7,004 nt of DNA from an uncultured Elusimicrobiales bacterium (GCA_905235355.1 CAJOLM010000069.1:1-7004); one strand, 5' to 3'; shown: positions 1 to 6,807, counted from the stretch's first letter. Made by a program: numbers and translations. Notes: generated from the sequence alone by a model not told the origin.

Positions 1-5
1 AGGAG
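1..5 (+). promoter_or_regulatory. Shine-Dalgarno site of the pilin-like gene
   Basis: AGGAG lies 5 nt before the ATG at 11. It is a strong, well-spaced site at the very edge of the window. It fixes the start of the pilin-like gene at 11 and so makes the unusually long leader peptide real. The only later candidate start before the hydrophobic helix is a TTG at 110, which has no such site at a suitable distance. Confidence 0.75.
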
Positions 6-10
6 AAAAT

Positions 11-619
11 ATGAAAAATAGAAAGGAAAAAGAAATTGTCACTCCTGGTGCCGAAGGCAACCGGGAATCCGCTATCAAACAAGGAAACACAACTTTATTA
101 ACGGCTGGATTGCTGGTCCACGCCGGCAATGACAGCAAGAGAGCCTTTACGCTCATTGAGCTGCTTGTCGTCGTACTCATTATCGGCATACTCGCCGCTA
201 TTGCGCTACCGCAATATAGACTGGCGGTGCTGAAAGCAAAATATGCCCGCTTGTATCCGCTTATGCAAGCCATTTCACAAGCGCAAGAAGTATATAGGTT
301 AGCTAACGGACATTATTCGGATGACTTTGCAGAACTAGATATACAAATACCCGGCGGCGCTACTGTGGAAACAAAACAGGATATGGCCTATCGGGATTTT
401 GGGTGTTATTTTCAAAGGGGATGTGTTTTCCCGCCTTCAATGTATTGTTATTTAACAGAAAACACTGATCCACAGTTAGAAAAGTATTTTGCTCAAAACC
501 AAACAATATGTTGGGCAAATGATGAAAAATCAGAGAGGATATGTAAGGCATTAGCTGGTAATACATCGGCTAAACCATCTAGTGACGGAAGCCGTAAATA
601 CTACATAATTTCTCTATGA
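11..619 (+). CDS. type IV pilin-like / pseudopilin protein with an unusually long leader
   Basis: This 202-residue protein belongs to the type IV pilin / type II secretion pseudopilin family, exported and then processed by a prepilin peptidase. The class III signal is KRA-FTLIE, with cleavage predicted after Ala45. Phe46 would be mature residue 1 and Glu50 the conserved Glu5. The hydrophobic helix runs from about 46 to 67 and continues into an amphipathic helix to about 97. The globular part carries five cysteines (132, 138, 146, 167, 178), probably some in disulfides. Two points are odd: Ala rather than Gly at -1, and a 45-residue leader where 6 to 25 is usual. By hand count, GC is about 51% over 61-240 and 40% over 241-600, with about 33% over 421-540, so the C-terminal half differs from the N-terminal half. 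Which pilus or secretion machine it serves cannot be told; no assembly genes are nearby. The gene ends 4 bp from the stop of the convergent rdgB. Confidence 0.88.
   Translation: MKNRKEKEIVTPGAEGNRESAIKQGNTTLLTAGLLVHAGNDSKRAFTLIELLVVVLIIGILAAIALPQYRLAVLKAKYARLYPLMQAISQAQEVYRLANGHYSDDFAELDIQIPGGATVETKQDMAYRDFGCYFQRGCVFPPSMYCYLTENTDPQLEKYFAQNQTICWANDEKSERICKALAGNTSAKPSSDGSRKYYIISL
38..133 (+). repeat. possible degenerate palindromic repeat read in frame as the pilin leader
   Basis: The left part starts GTCACTCC (38) and ends CGGGAATCC (70). The right part starts GGATTGCTGG (107) and ends GGCAATGAC (133). Reverse-complemented, the right part starts GTCATTGCC and ends CAGCAATCC, so the outer GTCA and inner AATCC ends match and the middle is only partly similar. 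The translation (residues 10-41: VTPG...NRES...LLVHAGND) resembles in-frame readings of short dispersed palindromes in other bacteria, which give V-x-P...ES...D-x-x-x-GND patterns. The similarity is by eye. It could simply be a leader inherited by all pilins of this lineage. Confidence 0.35.
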
Positions 620-623
620 AACC

Positions 624-1229
624 CTAATCAAGAGATTGCAATTCTTCTGCCACTTGCGAAAAGGCACTGCCGCGGTGGCTGATTTTATTTTTTTCTTCCG
701 GCGTCATTTCGGCCAGCGTCTTGCGGGTTGTTTTGACAATAAACAGCGGGTCATAGCCAAAGCCGTTTTCCCCGCGGTATCCAAAGCCGATAAATCCTTC
801 CAGCGTGCCGCCAAAACAACGGTGCGTGCCGTCGGGTTTAGCCAGGCAAGCCACCGTGCGGAAGCGGGCGGTGCGGCGCTCTAATAACAAGCCGTCTAAT
901 TCGCTTAACAATTTGCGGTTATTATCGTCGGCGTTTGCGTGCTCGCCGGCGTAACGGGCGGTATGCACGCCGGGGCGTCCCTCCAAGGCGTCCACCTCTA
1001 GCCCGGTATCATCTGAAAGAGTAAACAGCCCGGTTTCCCGCGCGGCATAGAGGGCTTTTATTTTGGCATTGTCCTCTAAAGTCAGGCCGTCTTCCGGCGG
1101 CATAGTAAGCGTGGGAAAATCAGCCAGGCTGACATATTCTAACTCCTCCCCCGTGTAAGTGTGCTGGGGGAGGAGGGGAGTAATTTCAGAAAATTTATGC
1201 GGATTGCCTGTAGCGATTAAAATTTTCAT
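624..1229 (-). CDS. rdgB: XTP/dITP diphosphatase (RdgB/HAM1 family)
   Basis: This 201-residue protein is full length for the family. It hydrolyses non-canonical purine triphosphates (ITP, dITP, XTP) to the monophosphate and pyrophosphate, keeping deaminated purines out of DNA and RNA in the cytoplasm. Family motifs appear in order: ATGNPHK at 6-12, LEDNAKIKA at 51-59, SDDTGLEVDAL at 72-82, GRPGVHTARYAG at 84-95, GENGFGYDPLF at 153-163 and ISHRGSA at 183-189. By alignment from memory with E. coli RdgB, Asp74 is the catalytic base, and the FGYD and HR motifs bind the base and phosphates. The ATG overlaps the stop of the upstream exported peptidase as ATGA (1226-1229). There is no strong Shine-Dalgarno of its own, so it is probably translated by coupling. 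A perfect 10-bp inverted repeat lies early in the gene (1143-1175). The stop faces the pilin stop at 4 bp. Confidence 0.95.
   Translation of the reverse strand: MKILIATGNPHKFSEITPLLPQHTYTGEELEYVSLADFPTLTMPPEDGLTLEDNAKIKALYAARETGLFTLSDDTGLEVDALEGRPGVHTARYAGEHANADDNNRKLLSELDGLLLERRTARFRTVACLAKPDGTHRCFGGTLEGFIGFGYRGENGFGYDPLFIVKTTRKTLAEMTPEEKNKISHRGSAFSQVAEELQSLD
1143..1175 (-). repeat. perfect 10-bp inverted repeat inside rdgB
   Basis: CTCCTCCCCC (1143-1152) and GGGGGAGGAG (1166-1175) are exact reverse complements separated by 13 nt. In the rdgB mRNA this is a very GC-rich hairpin over nucleotides 55-87, encoding residues 19-29. The 3' arm is itself an ideal Shine-Dalgarno sequence, which the hairpin would hide. 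The nearest ATG, 7 nt past GAGGAG, is out of frame and leads to a stop after 17 codons. The repeat is certain; a function is not. Confidence 0.6.
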
Positions 1230-2566
1230 TTGGCAGGTTCAGCTTTCATTTGGGCTACTTCTTTGACTAGGTTCAAGGCTACCTCGTACGCTTTGAACAT
1301 ATCATATTCGCTGAGCCACTCGGTAAAATTATGCGGATTAGCTTGCCCGGTAAAAACGGTGTATCCGCCAAAGCCGTGCAAAGCCATAATCATGGCAGAG
1401 GTGGTGCCGGCGCGTTCTTTTTTAAAGTCAGGCACAACACCCGCCTGTTTCATAGCAGCGGTGATAAGTTGTTTGGCTTCCGGTTTTACGCCATATTCCA
1501 CATTTTCATATTGTTTGATGACTTGTACGGTCATAGCTACGTCTAATGCTTTGCTTAAACTGTCGGCGGCGTGTTGAATGTCAGCTAAATAACGTTCGCC
1601 TTCTTGTTTATCAAAATAGCGCGCGCGGAAGTCAATCGTATGCGTATTTTTAGAGGCATCATACGAAATATGATGCGGCTCCAAGTATCCTTTTTCGCCC
1701 CTGCTGTAATTGGGTAAATCTTGTGTTTTGTTTGCCACAGCCACTAAATCGGCAACAGGTTTTACAGAGTTTTTATAACCGTTGGTAGCGGCATAAGATT
1801 GGTGCCCGTTTACGCCTTGGGCGGTGACTAAAATGCGGTCAGCCGAAAAATTGCCGACGATTACTTCCCCATTAACCCCGCCGTCAAAATCAAATGCATA
1901 ATCCGGGTGATAATAAGCCAGCTCCAGCCGCTCTGCGCTGCGGCCCACATCTTCATTAGGGGTAATTACGATTTGAATCGGACCATGGGGCATATTGGAG
2001 TTTTCAGCAAGCGTCTTGAGCAGCGTCATCACAATTGTTACGCCCGCTTTATCGTCTGCACCTAAATTGGTGGTGCCGTCAGAGGTGACAATAGAGGCAC
2101 CTAATAGATTTTCTAAGTGCGGGTTGTCATACGGATGAATAACGTGTCCGTTTTTCAGTTTAATAGGGGTGCCGTCATAACGCTTAATGACTTGCGGATG
2201 AATATTTTTTCCGATAATATCGGGGGTTGTGTCATAGTGCGCGCTAATGCCCAACACGGGAGCTGTATGTTTTTTTAAATTAGAATCAATATTGACGTAG
2301 ATATATTTATCGGCCGATACATGCAAATGAAAATCGTTTTTGCCTTTGATAATCTTTTGGATGTCTTGCTCCAGCCGCGCGGCCATTTTTTCCTGGCCGG
2401 GAGTCATCCACTCGGCGTCGTTATCGCTCATGCTATCAATTTGCACATAGTCTAAAAACATAGGCAGCATTTGGGCGCGGTATTTATAAGCCAAATTGTT
2501 TTGCGCGAAAAGGCAGCTGGCGCTGCAGACAAAAACAGCAACTATTAACGAGATAATTTTTTTCAT
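1226..2566 (-). CDS. exported peptidase T-like M20 metallopeptidase, catalytic residues intact
   Basis: This 446-residue protein resembles peptidase T (M20B, tripeptide aminopeptidase), a two-zinc exopeptidase releasing N-terminal residues from tripeptides. Expected residues are present: His110 and catalytic Asp112 in SAHYDTTPD, bridging Asp171 in GADDKAG, general base Glu205 in PNEDVG (the next position, a zinc ligand in PepT, is Asp206 rather than Glu), Asp228 in FDFDGG, lid-domain His255 in NGHQ, Arg385, and His412 with Glu416 in PHNFTE. PepT's RGGTDG is RAGTTS here, so substrate preference may differ. Residues 1-21 look like a signal peptide cut after LFA, unlike cytoplasmic PepT, so a periplasmic or exported role is inferred. 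The ATG at 2566 was chosen because GGAG (2572-2575) sits 5 nt upstream and the signal peptide begins there. A longer frame to 2659 would run through the promoter and terminator hairpin. It is followed by rdgB with a 4-nt overlap. Confidence 0.88.
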   Translation of the reverse strand: MKKIISLIVAVFVCSASCLFAQNNLAYKYRAQMLPMFLDYVQIDSMSDNDAEWMTPGQEKMAARLEQDIQKIIKGKNDFHLHVSADKYIYVNIDSNLKKHTAPVLGISAHYDTTPDIIGKNIHPQVIKRYDGTPIKLKNGHVIHPYDNPHLENLLGASIVTSDGTTNLGADDKAGVTIVMTLLKTLAENSNMPHGPIQIVITPNEDVGRSAERLELAYYHPDYAFDFDGGVNGEVIVGNFSADRILVTAQGVNGHQSYAATNGYKNSVKPVADLVAVANKTQDLPNYSRGEKGYLEPHHISYDASKNTHTIDFRARYFDKQEGERYLADIQHAADSLSKALDVAMTVQVIKQYENVEYGVKPEAKQLITAAMKQAGVVPDFKKERAGTTSAMIMALHGFGGYTVFTGQANPHNFTEWLSEYDMFKAYEVALNLVKEVAQMKAEPAK

Positions 2567-2571
2567 GTAAA

Positions 2572-2575
2572 CTCC
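2572..2575 (-). promoter_or_regulatory. Shine-Dalgarno site deciding the start of the intact M20 peptidase
   Basis: GGAG on the minus strand, 5 nt before the ATG at 2566. The same frame is open for 31 more codons upstream, but that extension has no signal-peptide logic and crosses the promoter and terminator, so this site settles the start. Confidence 0.7.
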
Positions 2576-2588
2576 GGGCAAATTAAAA

Positions 2589-2617
2589 AATATACTACTT
2601 ATAGTTAGTGTAAGTAA
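2589..2617 (-). promoter_or_regulatory. candidate sigma-70-type promoter for the M20 peptidase and rdgB
   Basis: On the minus strand, TTACTT (2617-2612) and TATATT (2594-2589) are separated by 17 nt. The -10 matches TATAAT at five of six positions; the -35 is weak. The start of transcription would fall near 2582, just upstream of the Shine-Dalgarno site. It lies directly after the terminator of the preceding gene, where a new promoter would be needed. Confidence 0.45.
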
Positions 2618-2640
2618 TTTAGTTCCCATGCGCAAGGGCC

Positions 2641-2668
2641 AAAAGGCCCAGCATTTCACTGGGCCTTT
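2641..2668 (-). terminator. intrinsic terminator after the degenerate M20 gene
   Basis: AAAGGCCCAG and CTGGGCCTTT form a perfect 10-bp stem with a 7-nt loop (2652-2658). On the minus strand it ends in TTTT (2644-2641). It starts 23 nt after the stop codon at 2692. The T run is short, and three of its Ts are in the stem. A second, competing hairpin, GGGCC-AAAA-GGCCC at 2636-2649, shares one arm. Confidence 0.65.
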
Positions 2669-2691
2669 GTGTCGTACAGATGGGATATAAA

Positions 2692-4023
2692 TTAGCGGTT
2701 TGTCTCGGGCCAGTCCGTCACGGTAGTTAATAGTCCGCGCAGCGCGGCTTCCATTACGTCCACGTCGGCATATTCCAACGGTTCTTTGGCGTGGAAAACC
2801 CCGGTAAAGACGCTTACTGCCGGCAGTCCGCGGCTGGTCAGTACGGCTGCGTCTGTGTTATCGCGCACGGATATACGTTTAGACTGTACATCCTCTTGGC
2901 GCAAGGCAGTTTCCAAATTTTGCAGCATAACAGCGGGGATTTGTTTTTGTGCGTTTTGAAATTGGTCCTCAAAGGCCAGCGTGGCATTCTTGCGGTTGGG
3001 ATTCATGGCTTTAACCGTCTCAAACGCTTGGGTGACTTGATGATTTAAATCGCTCATGTCGCTATCTGAAAATGCGCGGATATATCCGGTCACTGTAGAT
3101 TTTTCTCCTTGTGTAAGGATGTTATCTACCATAATATAACCCCGGCTGCCGGAGGTGTTTTCCGGGCGGCGCTGGCGTGGCAGCAGGGTATGGAAATCAG
3201 ACGCCATTAGTAAATTATCGGTAAATGTGGAATGAATGGCATGGGCCAGAGTAATATCACGCCGTCCTACAAACACAGCTGTGAAGCCGCGCCCGGCAAA
3301 ATTGGCGGTGGTAATTTCGCCCAGGTCTTGCCCGTCTAACACATAAGCATACTGCGCACCCAGCGCGTCAATATTGACATCCTGCGCGCCGTTGTGTGTG
3401 CTGCTATCGGGCAGAAAAACTAATTTGATAGGACCATGCTGCACGGCAGTATTTCCTAATAAATAATCCGCTAGTGTGATGATAATGGATAGCCCGGCTT
3501 TTCCGTCGGCCCCGAAGGGCGCGTTCCCAGCAGAGGTAACAAAATCATGCCCGTGCGCGCGTAACAGTTGTGTGCTGTTGGCTTCTGTTAAACGCAAATT
3601 AGCCGCGCGGTCTAACACAATATCGCCGCTCGTGTATTTAGCATGCAACTGTGGGCGTTCGGCGACGCTGTCCGGCGTTGTGTCCAGGTGCGCTACCAGC
3701 GCAATTGTGGGCAGTTTTTTAGTAGAGGTGGCCGGAATTTCCGCCGTGACAATGCCTTCTTTAGATATTTGTACATTTGCTGCGCCAACATGCTTGAGTT
3801 CTTTTACAAGCATTTTGCCAAAAGCAAGTTGTTCTTTAGTAGTGGGACGAGTGCTGGCGGAAGGGCTGGCATGCGAGTCTTGTGCTGCGTACTTTTGTAA
3901 ACGCTCTGTCATTTGGGTTTTGGCGGCTTGCTTGTCATAGCGGACAACGGCCTTCCAGTTTTGCTGGGCAGATAACGCCATAGGCAGCAGCCCGGCTAGC
4001 ATACAAATCCATATTTTTTTCAT
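2692..4023 (-). CDS. exported peptidase T-like M20 homologue lacking catalytic residues (predicted pseudoenzyme)
   Basis: This 443-residue protein aligns with peptidase T from the propeptide-like start (LVKELKHVGAANVQISKEG) to the C-terminus. It keeps His112 and Asp114 (VAHLDTTPD), Asp173 (GAD), Asp230 (LDG), Arg387 and Glu417. It lacks others: PepT's PDEEVG is PDSSTH here, so the general base Glu and adjacent zinc-ligand Glu are Ser207 and Ser208. GADDKAG is GADGKAG (Gly174). The C-terminal HxxxE ligand histidine is Lys413 by ungapped alignment, although His411 lies two residues away. Peptidase activity by the known mechanism is therefore unlikely. The frame is intact, so this is not an ordinary decayed gene. 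Residues 1-19 form a signal peptide ending LSA-Q. The start is ATG 4023, with GGAAGG about 5 nt upstream; an in-frame GTG at 4029 lies too close to that site. It sits between valS and its intact paralogue. Confidence 0.85.
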   Translation of the reverse strand: MKKIWICMLAGLLPMALSAQQNWKAVVRYDKQAAKTQMTERLQKYAAQDSHASPSASTRPTTKEQLAFGKMLVKELKHVGAANVQISKEGIVTAEIPATSTKKLPTIALVAHLDTTPDSVAERPQLHAKYTSGDIVLDRAANLRLTEANSTQLLRAHGHDFVTSAGNAPFGADGKAGLSIIITLADYLLGNTAVQHGPIKLVFLPDSSTHNGAQDVNIDALGAQYAYVLDGQDLGEITTANFAGRGFTAVFVGRRDITLAHAIHSTFTDNLLMASDFHTLLPRQRRPENTSGSRGYIMVDNILTQGEKSTVTGYIRAFSDSDMSDLNHQVTQAFETVKAMNPNRKNATLAFEDQFQNAQKQIPAVMLQNLETALRQEDVQSKRISVRDNTDAAVLTSRGLPAVSVFTGVFHAKEPLEYADVDVMEAALRGLLTTVTDWPETNR

Positions 4024-4037
4024 ACACACCTTCCATT

Positions 4038-4063
4038 AAAAGGCCAGCGAGTGGGTGCCGGCC
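4038..4063 (-). terminator. hairpin with T run between valS and the degenerate M20 gene
   Basis: On the minus strand, GGCCGGC and GCTGGCC pair over 7 bp (one G-U), with an 8-nt loop (4056-4049) followed by TTTT (4041-4038). It begins 5 nt after the valS stop and ends just before the Shine-Dalgarno of the next gene. It is probably a valS terminator, perhaps leaky or an attenuator, because no separate promoter for the next gene fits in the 45-bp gap. Confidence 0.5.
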
Positions 4064-4068
4064 AAGGT

Positions 4069-6783
4069 TTATGCTAAATCAGCCAGCGCAGCTTGCGCTT
4101 GCGCCAAAAGCATTTGCGCCGCGGCAAGCTCTGCCTTGGTTTTATCAATTTGCGCTTGCGGTGCGTTCTTGATAAAATTCTCTTGCGCCAGACGCGCCTG
4201 ACGCGAGGCGATATTGGCTTTGGCTGCGGCGATATCTTTTTCCAGGCGTTTCTTTTCTTTGTCAAAATCAATCAGCCCGGTGAGCGGGATATAAATCGCC
4301 ATTTTGCCAAAGGTGGCCGTGGCGGTTTGCTTGGGTTTAGCCAGCCCGATACCGATTTGCAACTGCTCGGTTTTAGCCATTAACTGGATATATGCCGCCT
4401 GTTGGCGCACGGTAGCCAGTTCTGTTTCGTCTTCGGCGGAAATAATGGCTTTTATCTTTAGACCCGGCGGCACATTAAATTGTGCGCGGATGGTGCGGAT
4501 TTCTTTGGTAACGCCTTGCACCACTTCCATTTTTTGCACAGCAGTTTCATTAAGTAGTGCCGCGTCAAATTCCGGGTAGGTTTGCTGCAGTAAAAATTCT
4601 TCCTGCTCGTTTACATACGGGCGCAAGCTGGCGGCAATTTCCTCGGTGATAAACGGAATCAGCGGATGCAATGCTTTAAGCGTGCCGTACAAAATGTTGA
4701 CGCACAAAGCCATGACATATTCTTTTTCCTGCGTCTGGAAACGCTGCTTGGCCAGTTCAATATACCAGTCGCAAAAATCGCCCCACAAAAAGTGATACAG
4801 CGTGTTAGCGGTCAGCGCGAGATTGTATTTTTCAATGCCTTCGCGTGCGGTTTTAATCGCATTTGTGTAGCGGTCCAAAATCCACTGGTCGGCCAGTTCC
4901 TTGGCTTCTTTCGGCATAGCCAAAGGCCCTTTGATGCCTTCCATATTCATGAGAATAAAGCGCGAAGCATTGTACAGTTTGTTGCAGAAATTGCGCGCGC
5001 CTGTGATGCTTTCCTCGGCGTACGGAATATCTTTGCCGGGTACGGCTTGCATCAGTAGCGAAAAGCGCACCGCGTCGGTGCCGTACTTGGCGGTCATGTC
5101 TAAGGGGTCAATGACGTTTCCTTTAGACTTGGACATCTTTTGCCCGCTCTTATCGCGCACGATACCGTTTAAATACACATCTTTAAAAGGCAATTTCCCG
5201 GTAAATTCAAGCCCGGTCATTACCATGCGCGCTACCCACAAATACAAAATTTCATAGCCGGTAACCATAACAGACGTGGGATAAAAATGCTCTAGGTCCG
5301 CTGTTTTTTCCGGCCAGCCAAATACGGAAATCGGCCACAAGGCAGAGGAAAACCAGGTGTCCAATACGTCGGGATCTTGCACCAAATCATGTCCGTGACA
5401 ATGCGGACACTCGGCCGGTTTTTCAAAGGAAACAATCGGCAGCGCGCCGTCCTCAAAAGACACTTTAGTCAGCTGTTCTTTGCCTTGTTTGTCGGTGGCA
5501 AAGGTCAGGCCTTTTTCGCTGCATTTGCGGCAATACCACACCGGGATGCGGTGCCCCCACCAAATCTGGCGGGAAATACACCAGTCCTGTATATTTTTCA
5601 GCCAATTTAAAAACGGATTTTTCCAATTGCCCGGGTGAAATTGCAGCTCGCCCGATTCGGCAGCGGCAATGGCGGGCGCGGCCAGTTTATCCATTTTAAC
5701 GAACCATTGTTCGCTCATAAACGGCTCAATGGTGTTGTGGCAGCGGTAGCAGGTGGAAACGGCATTATTGTATTTTTCCTCTTTCACTAGCAGGCCCGCT
5801 TCCTCTAAATCTTTGACGGTTTCTTTGCGGCAAACGTCGCGGTCCATACCCAGGTATTTTTCGGGGCAGTTGATCATCTTGCCTTTGTCATTAATGACGG
5901 TCATGATAGGCAAGTTGTGGCGCTGGCCGACTTCGTAGTCGGTGGCGTCGTGCGCGGGAGTAATTTTAAGCGCGCCCGTTCCAAATTCCAACTCCACCGC
6001 TTCATCTGCAATAATAGGGATAGCGCGGTTAGCCAGCGGGATAATTACTTTTTTGCCGACCATGTTTTTGTAGCGTTCATCTTTGGGATTAACCGCAATA
6101 GCAGCGTCGGCATAAATTGTTTCCGGGCGGGTAGTGGCAATAACAATACCGTCAGAGCCGTCCTCTCCTTTATAGCGCAAGTGCCAGAGTTTGCCGGCAT
6201 GTTGTTGTTCGTGTTCTACTTCAATGTCAGACAGCGCAGTAGAGCAGCGCACGCACCAGTTGATCAGGCGTTTGCCGCGGTAAATATATTTCTTTTCCCA
6301 CCATTGTTTAAAACACTCATAGACGGCTTTGGCGCGTTTTTCGTCCATGGTAAAACGGATGTCAGCCAGGTCCAAACTCCAGCCCATTTTTTTAAATTGG
6401 TTAAAAATGGCATTGCCGCACTCGTCGTACCACTCCCATACGGTTTTGATAAATTCTTCGCGGCCTAAATCGTGGCGGTTTTTATGCTGCTCTTTGGCGA
6501 GCTTCTTTTCAATGACGTTTTGCGTAGCGATACCGCCGTGGTCGGTGCCGGCCACCCAGTTGGTATCTTCGCCAAACATACGGTGCGCGCGGATCAGTAC
6601 GTCTTGTAAAGTATTGGTGGACGCGTGGCCCATGTGCAGCGCGCCGGTGATATTCGGCGGCGGAATAACAATGACAAAAGGTTTTTTGGTTTTATCTGCC
6701 TTGGCGGCAAAGAGGTTGGCGTTCTGCCATTTTTGTATCAGTTTTTCTTCTACTTCTTGCGGTTCATACGCTTTGGGTAACAT
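4069..6783 (-). CDS. valS: valine--tRNA ligase (valyl-tRNA synthetase)
   Basis: This 904-residue class Ia synthetase charges tRNA-Val with valine in the cytoplasm; its length is normal for bacterial ValRS. The ATP-binding HIGH motif appears as HMGH (50-53) within PPPNITGALHMGHA, and KMSKS is at 549-553. The CP1 editing domain, which clears mischarged threonine, shows TTRPET (217-222) and GTGALKITPAHDATDYE (268-284). Cysteine pairs that could bind zinc occur at 177/180, 345/348, 418/421 and 459/462. LDTWFSSALWP (474-484) is the typical ValRS core. An anticodon-binding domain follows at about 630-780, and a Lys/Ala-rich coiled-coil arm from about 838 to the end, as usual for ValRS. The ATG at 6783 has GAGG 7 nt upstream (6791-6794). 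The leader carries two adjacent dyads (6808-6859). A hairpin with a T run follows the stop. Confidence 0.98.
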   Translation of the reverse strand: MLPKAYEPQEVEEKLIQKWQNANLFAAKADKTKKPFVIVIPPPNITGALHMGHASTNTLQDVLIRAHRMFGEDTNWVAGTDHGGIATQNVIEKKLAKEQHKNRHDLGREEFIKTVWEWYDECGNAIFNQFKKMGWSLDLADIRFTMDEKRAKAVYECFKQWWEKKYIYRGKRLINWCVRCSTALSDIEVEHEQQHAGKLWHLRYKGEDGSDGIVIATTRPETIYADAAIAVNPKDERYKNMVGKKVIIPLANRAIPIIADEAVELEFGTGALKITPAHDATDYEVGQRHNLPIMTVINDKGKMINCPEKYLGMDRDVCRKETVKDLEEAGLLVKEEKYNNAVSTCYRCHNTIEPFMSEQWFVKMDKLAAPAIAAAESGELQFHPGNWKNPFLNWLKNIQDWCISRQIWWGHRIPVWYCRKCSEKGLTFATDKQGKEQLTKVSFEDGALPIVSFEKPAECPHCHGHDLVQDPDVLDTWFSSALWPISVFGWPEKTADLEHFYPTSVMVTGYEILYLWVARMVMTGLEFTGKLPFKDVYLNGIVRDKSGQKMSKSKGNVIDPLDMTAKYGTDAVRFSLLMQAVPGKDIPYAEESITGARNFCNKLYNASRFILMNMEGIKGPLAMPKEAKELADQWILDRYTNAIKTAREGIEKYNLALTANTLYHFLWGDFCDWYIELAKQRFQTQEKEYVMALCVNILYGTLKALHPLIPFITEEIAASLRPYVNEQEEFLLQQTYPEFDAALLNETAVQKMEVVQGVTKEIRTIRAQFNVPPGLKIKAIISAEDETELATVRQQAAYIQLMAKTEQLQIGIGLAKPKQTATATFGKMAIYIPLTGLIDFDKEKKRLEKDIAAAKANIASRQARLAQENFIKNAPQAQIDKTKAELAAAQMLLAQAQAALADLA

Positions 6784-6807
6784 AAGTTTTCCTCGGTTTT
6801 TAAAATT

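Noticed and set aside
1226..2566. Lipoprotein reading of the signal peptide (Cys14 or Cys18)
   Set aside because: Neither cysteine is preceded by a good lipobox (VFV-C and SAS-C), while a standard signal peptidase I site LFA-Q follows.
2567..2659. Upstream extension of the intact M20 peptidase frame by 31 codons
   Set aside because: It has no ribosome binding site, crosses the candidate promoter and the terminator hairpin, and would bury the signal peptide. The ATG at 2566 has a good Shine-Dalgarno.
3476..3940. Plus-strand frame of 154 codons opposite the degenerate M20 gene
   Set aside because: Composition and Cys/Ser-rich content are typical of an antisense shadow; the opposite strand has clear PepT homology.
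2692..4023. Calling the second M20 gene a pseudogene
   Set aside because: The frame is complete, with start, ribosome binding site, signal peptide and terminator. The losses are specific substitutions at catalytic positions, not frameshifts or stops.
4024..4029. GTG start two codons upstream of the degenerate M20 gene start
   Set aside because: The GGAAGG ribosome binding site is only about 1 nt from this GTG but about 5 nt from the ATG at 4023, which also starts a standard signal peptide.
5917..6468. Plus-strand frame of 183 codons opposite the valS editing domain region
   Set aside because: No recognisable domain or ribosome binding site, and fully antisense to valS.
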